Source of the DNA: Geodermatophilus dictyosporus
GTDB lineage: Bacteria > Actinomycetota > Actinomycetes > Mycobacteriales > Geodermatophilaceae
Length of the DNA: 64,000 nt
Reading direction: 5' to 3'
NCBI RefSeq assembly: GCF_900115505.1
Contig: NZ_FOWQ01000009.1
Location: forward strand, 62,001-126,000
Positions within the stretch are counted from its first letter, which is position 1, and each line of letters begins with the position of its first letter. Below, piece after piece: positions 8,512 through 18,640 of this stretch. The notes beneath the pieces were generated by a model. That model was given only the letters and a program-made list of their open reading frames with translations, searched no databases and was not told the DNA's origin. A program made the translations under genes and the position numbers.

Positions 8512-9618
8512 GTGCCCGACGTCCTGCTCCCCGGGGTCACCGCCACCCGGGTGCCCACCGCACGGCTCGTCCAGAACGTGCTGCACCCCGAGGGCACCGA
8601 CCCGGCCGGGCCCGGCGAGGCCGTGCTCTTCGTGCACGGCAACGTCAGCTCGGCGCTGTTCTGGCAGCAGCAGCTGCTCACCGTGCACGGGACCGGCCGG
8701 CACCGGGCGCTGGCGGTGGACCTGCGCGGCTACGGCGACACCGACCCGCTGCCGGTCGACGCGCGCCGCGGGGTGCGCGACTGGGCCGACGACCTCGGCG
8801 CGCTGCTCGACGCGCTCGGCCTCGACCGGGTGCACCTGGTCGGCTGGAGCATGGGCGCCGGCGTCGTCCTGCAGCGGCTGCTCGACGACCCCGGCCGGGT
8901 GGCCTCGGTGACCCTGCAGGCGCCGGTCTCGCCGTACGGCTTCGGCGGCACCGCCGGGCCGGAGGGGCGGCGGCTGTCCGACGACGGCGCGGGCTCGGGG
9001 GCGGGCGCGGCCAACCCGGAGTTCGTCGCCGCGATCGCCGCCGGGGACACGGGGGACGCCGCGCCGACCAGCCCGCGGTCGATCCTGCGCGCCTTCTACG
9101 TGGCGCCGGGCTCCCTGCCGCTGGACCCCGCGCTGGAGGACGTGTTCGTCGCCTCGATGCTGTCGACCCGCACCGGCGAGGACCACTACCCGGGCGACAG
9201 CGTGCCCAGCGGCACCTGGCCGGGGACGGCGCCGGGACCGCGCGGCGTGCTCAACACGATGGCGCCGACGGTGTTCGACGTCTCCGGCCTCGCCGACCTG
9301 CCGGTCCGGCCGCCGGTGCTGTGGATCCGCGGCGACGCCGACGCGATCGTCTCCGACACCTCGGCCTTCGACCTCGCCTTCCTCGGGCAGCTCGGCGCGG
9401 TGCCGGGCTGGCCGGGCGCGGAGGTGTGCCCGCCGCAGCCGATGGTGGCCCAGACCCGCGCGGTGCTCGAGCGCTACGCGGCGGCCGGCGGGACCTACCG
9501 CGAGGTCGTGCTGCCCGGGGTGGGCCACTCGCCGCACGTCGAGCGCCCGCAGGAGTTCGCCGTCGCGCTGCTCGAGCACCTCGACGTCCCCGCCGGGGAG
9601 CCCGCGGGCCACGCCTGA
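8512..9618 (+). CDS. Alpha/beta-fold hydrolase
   Basis: A 368-residue serine hydrolase of unknown substrate. The nucleophile elbow is GWSMGAG with Ser 113. The oxyanion region is [12 protein letters not shown], the acid is probably in [12 protein letters not shown], and the catalytic His in [11 protein letters not shown] near the C-terminus. The family is typical in length, with a cap insert of about 100 residues between the nucleophile and the acid. The GTG start follows a strong AGGAGG at 8502-8507, and a TAGCGT -10 box lies at 8471-8476. No signal peptide, so cytosolic. Esterase, epoxide hydrolase or haloperoxidase-like activities cannot be separated by eye. Confidence 0.85.
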   Translation: MPDVLLPGVTATRVPTARLVQNVLHPEGTDPAGPGEAVLFVHGNVSSALFWQQQLLTVHGTGRHRALAVDLRGYGDTDPLPVDARRGVRDWADDLGALLDALGLDRVHLVGWSMGAGVVLQRLLDDPGRVASVTLQAPVSPYGFGGTAGPEGRRLSDDGAGSGAGAANPEFVAAIAAGDTGDAAPTSPRSILRAFYVAPGSLPLDPALEDVFVASMLSTRTGEDHYPGDSVPSGTWPGTAPGPRGVLNTMAPTVFDVSGLADLPVRPPVLWIRGDADAIVSDTSAFDLAFLGQLGAVPGWPGAEVCPPQPMVAQTRAVLERYAAAGGTYREVVLPGVGHSPHVERPQEFAVALLEHLDVPAGEPAGHA

Positions 9619-9695
9619 GCGGGGCAGCGGGACGCCCCACCCGCCGCGCTCCGGGTGCACGATCGTCCCCTCCGCCGAGTGTCCGGGAGGGTGCC

Positions 9696-10511
9696 GTGGA
9701 CGGGCAGCGGGAACGCGTCGCCGGGGTCTTCGACCGGGCGGCACCCACGTACGACGCGGTCGGCGTGGAGATGTTCGGTCCGATCGCCGAGCGGCTGGTC
9801 GCCGAGCTCGACCCGCGGCCGGGGGAGCGGGTGCTCGACGTCGGCTGCGGGCGCGGCGCGGTCCTGCTGCGGGCGGCGGCCCGGGTGGCCCCGACGGGGT
9901 CGGTCACCGGGATCGACCTCGCGCCCGGGATGGTCGAGCGGGCACGGGCGGCGGCCGAGGAGGCCGGGGTCCCCGCGGAGGTGCGGATCGCCGACGCGGA
10001 GGACCCCGGCGGTGGCCCCTACGACGTCGTCGCCTCCTCGCTGGTGCTGTTCTTCCTGCCCGATCCCGCGGCGGCGCTGCGGGCCTGGCGGTCGCTGCTG
10101 GTCGACGGCGGCCGCGTCGGTGTGACGACGTTCGGCCCGTACAGCGAGGCGTGGCGCGAGGTCGACGCGGTGTTCGCCCCCTACCTGCCGCCGCAGGTGC
10201 GCGACGCGCGGACGAGCGGCACGAGCGGTCCGTTCGCCTCCGACGACGGGGTCGAGCAGTTGCTGCGCGGGGCCGGCTTCGGGGACCTGCGCACGGTGCA
10301 CCTGACCGTGCCGGTGCGCTTCGCCGACGAGGACCACTGGCACACCTGGACCTGGTCGGTCGGCCAGCGGGGGTTCTGGGAGCTCGTGCCCGAGGACGAG
10401 CGGGACGCCGTCCGGGCGGAGGCCCACCGGCGCCTGCAGCACTGCCGGGACGGCGACGGGCGCCTCGGCTTCGACCAGGACGTCCGGGTCACCCTCGGCC
10501 GGGTCCGCTAG
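9696..10511 (+). CDS. Class I SAM-dependent methyltransferase (UbiE/type 11-like)
   Basis: SAM-binding motif [14 protein letters not shown] sits at about residues 47-59 and the acidic residue closing motif II in [12 protein letters not shown]. Motif IV/V is [18 protein letters not shown], a form common in small-molecule methyltransferases. The 271-residue length is usual. The start is GTG at 9696; another GTG at 9691 is out of frame, and GGGAGG lies upstream. The stop overlaps that of dapD in a shared CTAG (tail-to-tail), so no terminator separates them. Substrate is not inferable. Confidence 0.82.
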   Translation: MDGQRERVAGVFDRAAPTYDAVGVEMFGPIAERLVAELDPRPGERVLDVGCGRGAVLLRAAARVAPTGSVTGIDLAPGMVERARAAAEEAGVPAEVRIADAEDPGGGPYDVVASSLVLFFLPDPAAALRAWRSLLVDGGRVGVTTFGPYSEAWREVDAVFAPYLPPQVRDARTSGTSGPFASDDGVEQLLRGAGFGDLRTVHLTVPVRFADEDHWHTWTWSVGQRGFWELVPEDERDAVRAEAHRRLQHCRDGDGRLGFDQDVRVTLGRVR

Positions 10512-11488
10512 TCGTTGGCGTGCAGCGCGGCGTTCAGCTCGCCCCAGGTGCCGGTGCGGGGCAGGGCCTCGAGCGCCCCGGAGACGCTGTTGCGGCGGAA
10601 CAGCAGCCCGCTGCGCCCCGACAGCTCGCGGCCCTTGACCACCGAGCCGTCGGGCAGGGTGATCCGCGAGCCGGCGGTGACGTAGCAGCCGGCCTCGACC
10701 ACGCAGTCGTCGCCGAGCGAGATGCCGATGCCGGAGTTGGCGCCCAGCAGGCAGCCGGTGCCGATCGAGACGACCTCCTTGCCGCCGCCGGAGAGCGTGC
10801 CCATGATCGACGCGCTGCCGCCGACGTCGCTGTCGGCGCCGACGACGACGCCCGCGCTGATCCGGCCCTCGACCATCGAGGGACCCAGGGTGCCGGCGTT
10901 GTAGTTGACGAAGCCCTCGTGCATGACCGTCGTCCCCTCGGCCAGGTGGGCGCCCAGCCGCACCCGGTCGGCGTCGGCGACGCGCACGCCGGAGGGCAGC
11001 ACGTAGTCGATCATCCGCGGGAACTTGTCCACCGACAGCACGGTCAGGTGCCCGTGCGCCGCGCGCAGCGCCGCCCGCCGGGCGGGGGTCAGCTCGGTGG
11101 CCAGCACCGGGCCGGCGTCGGTCCACGCCACGTTGGCCAGCAGCCCGAAGACGCCGTCGAGGTTGATCCCGTGCGGGCGGACCAGGCGGTGCGAGATCAG
11201 GTGCAGCCGCAGGTAGACGTCGTGCGCGTCGGCCGGCGGCGCGTCGAGGTCGGCGATCGTCGTCCGGACGCCGACCACCTGCACGCCACGGACGTCGTCG
11301 GTGCGCACCAGGCCGGAGAACTCCGGGCCGAGCTCGCCCTCCAGCTCGAGGGTGCCCAGCTGCCGGGTGCCGGCCGGCCCGTCGGCGCCGAGCGCGGGGG
11401 AGGGGTACCAGGTGTCGAGGACGGTCCCGGAGGTGGTCACGGTCGCGACGCCGGCGGCGACGGCGGAGCGGGCGGCGGAGGCGGTCAC
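10508..11488 (-). CDS. dapD: 2,3,4,5-tetrahydropyridine-2,6-dicarboxylate N-succinyltransferase DapD
   Basis: Trimeric left-handed beta-helix enzyme that succinylates tetrahydrodipicolinate using succinyl-CoA, committing carbon to the succinylase branch of lysine/DAP synthesis. The hexapeptide-repeat region runs from about residue 165 ([19 protein letters not shown], then [14 protein letters not shown] and [16 protein letters not shown]). The GFVNYNAGT and MVEGR segments are strongly conserved in the actinobacterial long-form DapD. Length of 326 residues is normal. GTG at 11488 lies 7 bp after a TAGCGT -10 box, so the mRNA is probably leaderless. It is divergent from dapE. Confidence 0.95.
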   Translation of the reverse strand: MTASAARSAVAAGVATVTTSGTVLDTWYPSPALGADGPAGTRQLGTLELEGELGPEFSGLVRTDDVRGVQVVGVRTTIADLDAPPADAHDVYLRLHLISHRLVRPHGINLDGVFGLLANVAWTDAGPVLATELTPARRAALRAAHGHLTVLSVDKFPRMIDYVLPSGVRVADADRVRLGAHLAEGTTVMHEGFVNYNAGTLGPSMVEGRISAGVVVGADSDVGGSASIMGTLSGGGKEVVSIGTGCLLGANSGIGISLGDDCVVEAGCYVTAGSRITLPDGSVVKGRELSGRSGLLFRRNSVSGALEALPRTGTWGELNAALHAND

Positions 11489-11495
11489 GCGCCCG

Positions 11496-11501
11496 ACGCT
11501 A
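11496..11501 (-). promoter_or_regulatory. -10 box (TAGCGT) of leaderless dapD
   Basis: TAGCGT on the minus strand with exactly 7 bp to the dapD GTG. The identical hexamer precedes azlC at 8 bp. Confidence 0.6.
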
Positions 11502-11591
11502 CCGAGGCCGGCGCACCGGGACGGCCGGCGGCCTCGTCCCCGGGCTCGCCGCGAGCCCGCGAGTGGGGAGGAGGACGAGGTCCTCCCACCG

Positions 11592-11597
11592 TAGGCT
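11592..11597 (+). promoter_or_regulatory. -10 box (TAGGCT) of leaderless dapE
   Basis: TAGGCT, 8 bp before the GTG at 11606 and 2 bp before the GTG at 11600. The spacing favours 11606 as the true start. Confidence 0.55.
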
Positions 11598-11605
11598 CGG
11601 TGCCC

Positions 11606-12708
11606 GTGAGCCCCCCGCCCCACCTGGACCTCTCCGCCGACGTGCTCACCCTCACCCGGGCGCTGGTGGACACGCCGTCGGTCTCCGGCGACGAGCGCGC
11701 GCTGGCCGACGCCGTGGAGGCGGCGCTGCGGGCGCTGGGCGGCCTGGAGGTGGAGCGGGTCGGCGACACCGTGCTGGCCCGCACGAACCTCGGCCGCGAC
11801 GCCCGCGTGGTCCTCGCCGGGCACCTCGACACCGTGCCGATCGCCGGCAACGTGCCCAGCCGGCTGGAGGACGGGCGGGTCTTCGGCTGCGGCACGAGCG
11901 ACATGAAGTCCGGCGACGCGGTGATGCTGCGGCTGGCCGCCCGCTTCGGCGTCCCCGGCGCCGCGCCCGCGCACGACCTGACGTTCGTCTTCTACGACAA
12001 CGAGGAGGTCGAGTCGGTCAAGAGCGGCCTGGGCCGGGTGGTCCGGGAGCGGCGCGGCTGGCTCTACGGCGACCTCGCCGTCCTGCTCGAGCCCACCGAC
12101 GGCGAGATCGAGGCCGGCTGCCAGGGCACGCTGCGCGCCCGGCTGGAGACCCGGGGCCGGCGCGCGCACAGCGCCCGCAGCTGGCTGGGCGTCAACGCCG
12201 TTCACGCGCTGGCCGGGGCGCTGGCCGCGCTGGCGGCCTACCGGCCGCGCGAGGTGGACATCGACGGCTGCCACTACCGCGAGGGGCTCAACGCCGTCGG
12301 CATCTCGGGGGGCGTGGCCGGCAACGTCGTCCCCGACGAGGCCGCGCTGACGGTCAACTTCCGCTACGCGCCCGACCGCGACGAGGACGCCGCCGAGGCG
12401 CACGTCCGCGAGGTGTTCGCCGAGGCGATCGCCGCGGGCGCCACGCTCACGGTCACCGACAACGCCGGCGGCGCGCTGCCGGGGCTCACCGAGCCCGCCG
12501 CCGCGGCGTTCGTCGCCGCCGTCGGCCGCCCGGCCCGGGCCAAGCTCGGCTGGACCGACGTCGCCCGCTTCGCCGCGCTCGGCATCCCGGCGGTCAACTA
12601 CGGCCCGGGCGACCCGCAGCTGGCGCACACCCGTGAGGAGTCGGTGCTGGTCGAGCGCCTGCAGCCGGCCGAGGACGCCCTGACCGCCTACCTGTCCGGA
12701 GACCGCGC

Positions 12709-12712
<4 letters not shown>
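11606..12712 (+). CDS. dapE: Succinyl-diaminopimelate desuccinylase DapE
   Basis: Dinuclear-zinc M20 hydrolase releasing LL-diaminopimelate from its N-succinyl form. Metal ligands are visible in order: H73 and D75 in AGHLDTVP, D99 in GTSDMKSG, E133/E134 in YDNEEVES, E in [15 protein letters not shown] and a C-terminal His in AHTREE. Length of 368 residues is normal for the actinobacterial form. The -10 box spacing makes GTG 11606 more likely than GTG 11600. It overlaps the following LOG gene by ATGA. With dapC and dapD it covers three consecutive succinylase steps. Confidence 0.95.
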
Positions 12713-13551
<839 letters not shown>

Positions 13552-13559
13552 GGACGCCG

Positions 13560-13961
13560 GTGCTGTCCCTCCTCGTCGGGCTGGCCGCGGTCGCCGTCGT
13601 CGGGGCGCTGCTGTTCCTCGGCGGGTCGGTGCTGCTCGGCCGCGGGGAGACCCAGCCGCCGGCCGACCTCGACCGCTCGCCGGTCGAGCTGCCCGAGGAG
13701 CGCCCGGTGACCGGTGCCGACGTGCGGGCGCTGCAGATCTCGGTGGCCGTGCGCGGCTACCGGATGACCGAGGTGGACTGGCTGCTCGAGCAGCTCGCTC
13801 AGACGATCGAGGAGCGTGACGAGGTGATCGCGACGCTGCGGGCCGAGCGCGAGCGGCCGGCCCGGGCCGCCGACGCCGACACCGATCCCGGGCTGACCCT
13901 GCCGGGCGGTGCCGGGGCGGGCGAGGCGCCGACCGGGGACGGGGTGCGCCGCGATGCCTGA
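13560..13961 (+). CDS. Small membrane-anchored DivIVA-domain-like protein
   Basis: 133 residues: an N-terminal membrane helix (about 2-28), a linker, then TGADVRALQISVAVRGYRMTEVD, the short DivIVA-like motif in which the membrane-proximal coil begins. A charged helix LLEQLAQTIEERDEVIATL and an acidic disordered tail follow. The GTG start is 9 bp after the LOG stop and the stop overlaps the next gene by 8 bp, so this is part of the dapE operon. The family may help polar or septal localisation; this version is too short to build a scaffold alone. Confidence 0.75.
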   Translation: MLSLLVGLAAVAVVGALLFLGGSVLLGRGETQPPADLDRSPVELPEERPVTGADVRALQISVAVRGYRMTEVDWLLEQLAQTIEERDEVIATLRAERERPARAADADTDPGLTLPGGAGAGEAPTGDGVRRDA

Positions 13962-14418
13962 GCTGGTCCTGCCGGTGCACGTGGAGGCGCCGCCGGAGCA
14001 GGTGTGGGCGGCGCTCACCGACTGGCGCGGCCAGGGGCGGTGGATGCCGGCGACCGACGTCGAGGTGGTGACCGCCGCGGAGGAGGGCGTCGGCGTGCGG
14101 CTGGCCGCGCGCACCGGCCTCCCGCTGCCGTGGCGGCGCGGCCGGCACCTCGGCGTGCTCGACACGATGGTGGTCACCGAGTGGGACCCGCCGCGGCGGG
14201 TGGTCGTCCAGCACACCGGCCGGATCGTGCGCGGGCCGGGCATCTTCGAGCTCACGCCCGCCGGCGGCGGCACCGACCTGGTCCTGACCGAACGGTGGTA
14301 CCCGCCCTTCGGGCTGCTCGGCCGGGTCGGCTGGCCGCTGGCGCGCCCGTTCGTCGTCGTGGGGTTCCGGGTCGCGTTGCGCCGGTTCGCCCGCTTCGCC
14401 CGCACCTACGCCGGCTGA
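13954..14418 (+). CDS. SRPBCC (START/polyketide-cyclase-like) protein
   Basis: 154-residue helix-grip protein with a hydrophobic ligand cavity. The family pattern is visible: LPVHVEAPPEQVWAALTDW at the N-terminus, then alternating strands and the long C-terminal helix FVVVGFRVALRRFARFA. It overlaps the DivIVA-like gene by 8 bp (ATG at 13954) and is the last member of the dapE operon. Ligand and role are unknown. Coupled position suggests an envelope or lipid role, but that is conjecture. Confidence 0.78.
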   Translation: MPELVLPVHVEAPPEQVWAALTDWRGQGRWMPATDVEVVTAAEEGVGVRLAARTGLPLPWRRGRHLGVLDTMVVTEWDPPRRVVVQHTGRIVRGPGIFELTPAGGGTDLVLTERWYPPFGLLGRVGWPLARPFVVVGFRVALRRFARFARTYAG

Positions 14419-15116
14419 GCCGCGGCGCGGACGGCGTCGCGGCCGACGTACCAGCGCCGCCACAGCAGTGCCGCGGTGACCAGGGTGACCACGGTGCCGC
14501 CGTCGTACATCAGCCGCGCGCCCTCCTCGGCGCCGACGGTGCCGGCCGGGGGGTGGGCGTAGAGCACCTTGGCCAGGACGTCGTGGGCGGCGGCGCCCGC
14601 GGCCAGCGCGGCCGCGCGCACGGCGACGCCGCGGCGGTGCGGCGCGGGGTCGACGGCGAGCACCGAGGCGGTCGCCAGGTACCCGCTGAGCAGCAGGTGC
14701 AGCCAGACGAGCGGGCCGGCGGCGTGCAGGCCCGTGCCGTAGAGCAGCCAGAGCCCGGCGGCGTTGAGCGGGACGGCGACCAGCGGGTCGGCCAGCCGGC
14801 GCGCCGGGGCGGTGCGCAGCAGCCGGGACAGCCGCCGGGCGGCGTCCTGCGGGAGCGCGCGCAGCGCCAGGGTGACCGGGGCGGCGAGCACCAGCAGCAG
14901 CGGCGCCACCATGCCGAGCAGCAGGTGCCCGGCCATGTGCGCGTGCAGGTCGACGTGCCCGCCGGCGTGCGCCCGCAGCGGGTCGGCGACGGCGACCCCC
15001 GCGGCGGCCAGGCCGGCGAGCCAGGCCGCGGTGCGGGCCAGCGGCCAGGGGCTGCGGCACCGCCAGGTGGCGGCCACGTACCCCGCGCCCGCGGCCAGCA
15101 GGAGCGCGGCGATCAC
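14406..15116 (-). CDS. CtaG-like cytochrome c oxidase assembly membrane protein
   Basis: Integral membrane protein of 236 residues with about six helices. The DLHAHMAGHLLLGM segment with clustered histidines is the hallmark of the caa3_CtaG family, copper-handling proteins linked to cytochrome oxidase assembly. The GTG start overlaps the stop of the upstream DUF2243 gene (GTGA), so the two form a tight pair; DUF2243-CtaG pairs are common in actinobacteria. Its 3' end overlaps the SRPBCC stop from the opposite strand by 13 bp. Role in copper delivery is inferred from the family. Confidence 0.82.
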   Translation of the reverse strand: MIAALLLAAGAGYVAATWRCRSPWPLARTAAWLAGLAAAGVAVADPLRAHAGGHVDLHAHMAGHLLLGMVAPLLLVLAAPVTLALRALPQDAARRLSRLLRTAPARRLADPLVAVPLNAAGLWLLYGTGLHAAGPLVWLHLLLSGYLATASVLAVDPAPHRRGVAVRAAALAAGAAAHDVLAKVLYAHPPAGTVGAEEGARLMYDGGTVVTLVTAALLWRRWYVGRDAVRAAAQPA

Positions 15117-15574
15117 CGCGCGGGCACGGTGCGGGCCCGTCGCAGGAGCACGACGCCGGCGACCAGCAGCAGCGCCCCGGGCAGCACCCAGCCGACGTCG
15201 TAGCCGGTCAGGTCGACGCCGTAGCGCACCTGGTGCAGGCGCAGCAGCTTGTGGTGCACCAGGCCGTCCCACACCTGGAAGGCGCCGGCGCCGGTGAGCA
15301 CCGCGCCCCACCACAGCGGCGGGACGAACCGGCCGCGGCGGCGCGCGTCGGCGAGCAGCGCCATGCCGGCCACGGCGGCGGAGAAGGTGCCGGCGTGCAG
15401 CAGCCCGTCGGAGACCAGCCCCGCCGCGCCGCTGGCCCGGTCGTAGAAGTGGTGCCAGTGCAGCAGCTGGTGGAACACGATCTCGTCGACCGCGCCCGCC
15501 GTCCCCAGGCCCAGCAGCAGGCCCGAGACCAGCAGCCGTCGCCGGGGCGCGGGTCGCGTCGGTGCGTCGGACAC
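15113..15574 (-). CDS. DUF2243 membrane protein
   Basis: 153 residues with four hydrophobic helices. The conserved DEIVFHQLLHWHHFYD motif, rich in histidine, together with WDGLVHHKLLRLHQVRYG identifies the DUF2243 family. Histidine pairs in membrane helices suggest metal or haem handling. It is translationally coupled to the CtaG-like gene. The GTG at 15574 was chosen because upstream codons are not protein-like. Function is unknown. Confidence 0.82.
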   Translation of the reverse strand: MSDAPTRPAPRRRLLVSGLLLGLGTAGAVDEIVFHQLLHWHHFYDRASGAAGLVSDGLLHAGTFSAAVAGMALLADARRRGRFVPPLWWGAVLTGAGAFQVWDGLVHHKLLRLHQVRYGVDLTGYDVGWVLPGALLLVAGVVLLRRARTVPAR

Positions 15575-15633
15575 CCGGGCCTCCCGTCGTCGCGTCCCCG
15601 GACGCTGCCCGGCGGCGTCGGACGGGAAACCGC

Positions 15634-15954
15634 TCAGCGGCCGCCGACGAAGGCCAGCGCCTCCCGCGCGAGCTCGAGGTCGGCCCCGGCGTCCCCACCC
15701 AGGGCCACCCACTCGCGCATGGGCCGGCCACTGCCGTTGGCGAACGGGCTGCCCGCACCGCCGGCGACCAACGTCGCCACCCGGTCGCGCGGCAGCTTGA
15801 GCACCAGCGCCCCGCCGACGGCCATCGCGAAGACCCGCCCGTCCACCGTCAGCGCCGTCGACCCGAACCGGCGCCGTCCCGGCTGCGGCGGGACCACGCC
15901 GGGCTCGCCGGCGAGGGCGTCGACCAGGGCGGCGAGGCGGTCCTCGGCAGTCAT
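15634..15954 (-). CDS. TfoX N-terminal-domain protein
   Basis: 106-residue single-domain protein resembling the TfoX/Sxy N-terminal fold: RRFGSTALTVDGRVFAMAVGGALVLKLP followed by GRPMREW. In proteobacteria the domain belongs to competence regulators, but stand-alone actinobacterial copies have no defined role. The ATG at 15954 overlaps, on the opposite strand, the ATG of the GyrI-like frame at 15953. No RBS of note. Confidence 0.75.
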   Translation of the reverse strand: MTAEDRLAALVDALAGEPGVVPPQPGRRRFGSTALTVDGRVFAMAVGGALVLKLPRDRVATLVAGGAGSPFANGSGRPMREWVALGGDAGADLELAREALAFVGGR

Positions 15955-16437
15955 GCCGGGAGTGCAGCCGAGGCGGTCCGCCGTCCGCAAGCCCCCGCTC
16001 CGCTCGACCTGGCCCCTGGGGCGGGCCGCAGGCGACGAGCTGGACGGGTTCGTCCGGGACGCGGCCGGGGAGGTCGCCGGCCACCTCGCGCGCTCGGGCG
16101 CGGTCCCGGCCGGGCCGCTGTGCGTCGTCCACCACGGCACGGTCACCGAGGACGGCGACGGACCGGTCGAGGTGGTGCGGCCGTTCACCGGCACCGTCGA
16201 GCCGGCCGGGGAGCTGCGGATCCGGCTGCGGCGGGCCGGGCGCGAGGCGGTGACCTGCCTGTCGCGGCGGCCGGCGGAGTTCCCCGGGATCCTCGGCGCC
16301 CACGACGCGGTCGGGGCGTGGGTGGACGCCGAGGGGCTGACGCGGGCGGGCAGCCCGGCGGAGGTCTACCTCACCGACCGGGACGCAGTCGACCCCGACG
16401 CCCCGCACGTCGAGGTCGCCTGGCCGGTCGGCCGAGG
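15953..16437 (+). pseudogene. GyrI-like small-molecule-binding domain with no stop codon
   Basis: The frame from ATG 15953 (or GTG 15962) reads GDELDGFVRDAAGEVAGHL, a VVRPFTG strand and AEVYLTDRDAVDPDAPHVE, the pattern of the GyrI-like/AraC effector-binding fold, ending in EVAWPV at about 16431. A real family member would stop here. Instead the frame stays open to 17434, antisense to lysE. Either a deletion or substitution removed the stop, or the product carries a long artificial tail. There is no DNA-binding domain attached. I mark only the recognisable part. Confidence 0.5.
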
Positions 16438-16438
16438 C

Positions 16439-17074
16439 TCACCCCCGGTCGGCCGCCAGCCGGGCGCCGAAGGCGAGCAGCGCGCACCCGGTGAAGGCGT
16501 CCAGCGCCCGGCGGACCGGACGCCGGGCGAGCAGCAGCCGCGCCCGGTGCAGGACGGCGACGAGGAACAGCAGCCAGACCAGCCCGACCGCCGCGTGGGT
16601 GAGCGCGTAGGCCATCAGCACGGGGACGGCGGTGCCCGGGCCGAGGAACTGCGGCAGCACGGCGAGGTAGAAGGCGAGCACCTTCGGGTTGGTGACGTTG
16701 GACAGGAACCCCTGGCGCAGCCCGGTCAGCGCGCCCCTGCCGACCGCCGCTCCGCCGCCGTCGAGGTCGGCGTACCGGCCGCGGACGGCGGAGACGAACG
16801 CCTGCACCGCCAGGTAGGCGAGGTAGCCGACCCCGATCCAGCGGATCGCCTGGAACAGCGGCTCCGCGCGGACGACGACCGCGGCCAGCCCGGTCGCGGC
16901 CGCCGTCCCCTGGACGACGTTCGAGGCGGTGATGCCGACGGCGCTCCACGCGCCGCGGCGCCGGCCGCCGGCGAGGGTGTTGCGGACGACCACCGCGAAG
17001 TCCGGCCCGGGCACCAGCACCAGGACGACGGTGAGGAGGACGAAGGTGCCGTAGCCGGACCAGGCGCCGCTCAC
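16439..17074 (-). CDS. LysE/RhtB-family exporter
   Basis: 211-residue membrane protein with the LysE family layout: VPGPDFAVVVRNTLAGGRRRG near the N-terminus, then GYLAYLAVQAF and GFLSNVTNPKVLAFYLAVLPQFL, followed by two more helices. Exports amino acids or related metabolites. The GTG start overlaps the stop of the upstream monooxygenase-like gene (GTGA). Substrate specificity cannot be read from the sequence. Confidence 0.88.
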   Translation of the reverse strand: MSGAWSGYGTFVLLTVVLVLVPGPDFAVVVRNTLAGGRRRGAWSAVGITASNVVQGTAAATGLAAVVVRAEPLFQAIRWIGVGYLAYLAVQAFVSAVRGRYADLDGGGAAVGRGALTGLRQGFLSNVTNPKVLAFYLAVLPQFLGPGTAVPVLMAYALTHAAVGLVWLLFLVAVLHRARLLLARRPVRRALDAFTGCALLAFGARLAADRG

Positions 17075-17364
17075 CGCGCCACCTCGGGCAGGGTCAGGAG
17101 CTCGCGCGGCCGGCGCTCCCACCGGTCGAACGGCAGGTCGCCGACGCCGGCGAACAGGCGCGCGCTGCCGGCCTGCAGCGCCTCGGGGGAGGACCACACC
17201 GAGATGGCGACGACGCGGCCGCCCTCGGCGTCGTGGAAGGCGCCGATCTCCTCGAGGCCCTCGATGCCCCGGGCCGCCTCGTTGAGCCGCCGCATGGCGC
17301 CGAGCAGGGCGTCGAGGTGTTCGGGGTGCGGGTGGTGGACGGCGTGGAACAGGACGCGCGGCAC
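17071..17364 (-). CDS. Antibiotic-biosynthesis-monooxygenase-like (dimeric alpha-beta barrel) protein
   Basis: 97 residues with the ferredoxin-like pattern of the ABM/Dabb superfamily: strand VLFHAVHHP, helix around LLGAMRRLNEAA, strand and helix with SVWSSPEALQAGSARLFAG. These small proteins are cofactor-free oxygenases or ligand binders; function here is unknown. Coupled to lysE by a GTGA overlap, so possibly producing or sensing what LysE exports, which is inference only. Confidence 0.6.
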   Translation of the reverse strand: MPRVLFHAVHHPHPEHLDALLGAMRRLNEAARGIEGLEEIGAFHDAEGGRVVAISVWSSPEALQAGSARLFAGVGDLPFDRWERRPRELLTLPEVAR

Positions 17365-17430
17365 CGGTCCAGGGTGCCCGAGGGGCGGGCGTCAGGATGA
17401 CCGGGTGCACGAGTGCGACGGAGGCGGCCG

Positions 17431-18321
17431 GTGAGCCGTCGCGGGTGGGCGCTGTTCCTGGCGATGTCGGTGATCTGGGGTGTGCCCTACCTGCTGATCA
17501 AGGTCGCCGTCGAGGAGACCTCGCCGGTGGTCGTCGTCTTCGTCCGCTGCGTCGTCGGCGCGGTGCTGCTGCTGCCGCTGACGCTCGCCCGCGGGCAGCT
17601 GCGGCCGGCGCTGCGGCACTGGCGGCCGCTGCTGCTGTTCACGGTGCTGGAGATGACCGGGCCGTGGCTGCTGCTGTCCTACGCCGAGGACACGCTGTCG
17701 AGCTCGCTGACCGGCCTGCTCGTGGCCTCGGTGCCCTTCGTCGCGGCGCTGGCCGCCCGGCTGGTGGGCGACGAGGAGCGGCTGACCCCGGTGCGGCTGG
17801 CGGGGATGGGGCTGGGCGTCGTCGGGATCGTCGCGCTGCTCGGCTTCGACGTCGAGGGGATCGCCCTGCTGCCGGTGCTGGCGGTGCTGCTCGTCGTGAT
17901 CGGCTACGGCACCGCCCCGCTGGTGGCCAGCCGCCGGCTCGACGGCGTCCCGGGCGTGGCGGTCAGCTCGCTCGCGCTGGTGGTGACCGCGCTGGTCTAC
18001 GCGCCGTTCGCCCTGCCGCGCACCGGCGAGGTGGGCGCCGCGTCGACCCGGGCGATCGGGGCGCTGGCGGTCCTGGGCGTCGTGTGCACCGCGCTGGCGC
18101 TGGTGCTGTTCTTCGCGCTGATCCGCGAGGTCGGCCCGCAGCGGGCGTTGGTGATCACCTTCGTCAACCCGGCCGTCGCCGTCCTCGCCGGGGTGCTGCT
18201 GCTCGACGAGCCCTTCACCCTGGGCCTGGCCGTGGGCCTGCCGCTGGTGCTGGCCGGCTGCGTGCTCGCCACCCGGCGCAACACCCCGGCGCCCGCCGCG
18301 GTCGACGCGCCGGTGCCGTAG
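17431..18321 (+). CDS. EamA-family drug/metabolite transporter
   Basis: 296 residues with ten hydrophobic helices in two EamA halves. SVIWGVPYLLIKVAVEE opens the first half and NPAVAVLAGVLLLDEPFTLG closes the second. The start is GTG 17431, 6 bp after GGAGG at 17420-17424; GTG 17413 in the same frame is less well placed. Inner-membrane exporter of unknown substrate. It is divergent from the lysE pair. Confidence 0.85.
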   Translation: MSRRGWALFLAMSVIWGVPYLLIKVAVEETSPVVVVFVRCVVGAVLLLPLTLARGQLRPALRHWRPLLLFTVLEMTGPWLLLSYAEDTLSSSLTGLLVASVPFVAALAARLVGDEERLTPVRLAGMGLGVVGIVALLGFDVEGIALLPVLAVLLVVIGYGTAPLVASRRLDGVPGVAVSSLALVVTALVYAPFALPRTGEVGAASTRAIGALAVLGVVCTALALVLFFALIREVGPQRALVITFVNPAVAVLAGVLLLDEPFTLGLAVGLPLVLAGCVLATRRNTPAPAAVDAPVP

Positions 18322-18640
18322 GACCGCTCCACCGCGCTGCCCGGTCGGGCGGCGGGGCGCCGCAGTGGTGGTCCGGTGCGGATCTCGGGGCCGTGGGTGG
18401 CGGTGAGCAGCACCCGCACCCGCTCGTCGAGCTGCGGGCCGGACACCACCGTCAGGTCGTCCTCGGCCGAGGGCGTCGACGGTCGCCAGCGTCCAAGGCC
18501 CGTCCCCACGTCTCGGCAAGCTCTCGACCGGGTCCTCCGAGGTCGTCCACGCAGTCGGCTCCCGATCGAACTCAAGTCGGCGGCGCGCCGGCCGATCCTC
18601 TCGCGGCACCCGGCTCCTCCGGGCGCGGCGGGAGGCGACG
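18322..18640. other. 319-bp gap, possible gene remnant on the minus strand
   Basis: No intact gene. On the minus strand, frames shift between two protein-like runs: EDPVESLPRRGDGPWTLATVDAL (about 18535-18470) and, in another frame, DDLTVVSGPQLDERVRVLL followed by THGPEIRTGPPL (about 18465-18370). The switch looks like a frameshifted relic. I cannot name the family. The right end supplies the RBS GGAGG at 18631-18635 for the next gene. Confidence 0.3.
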
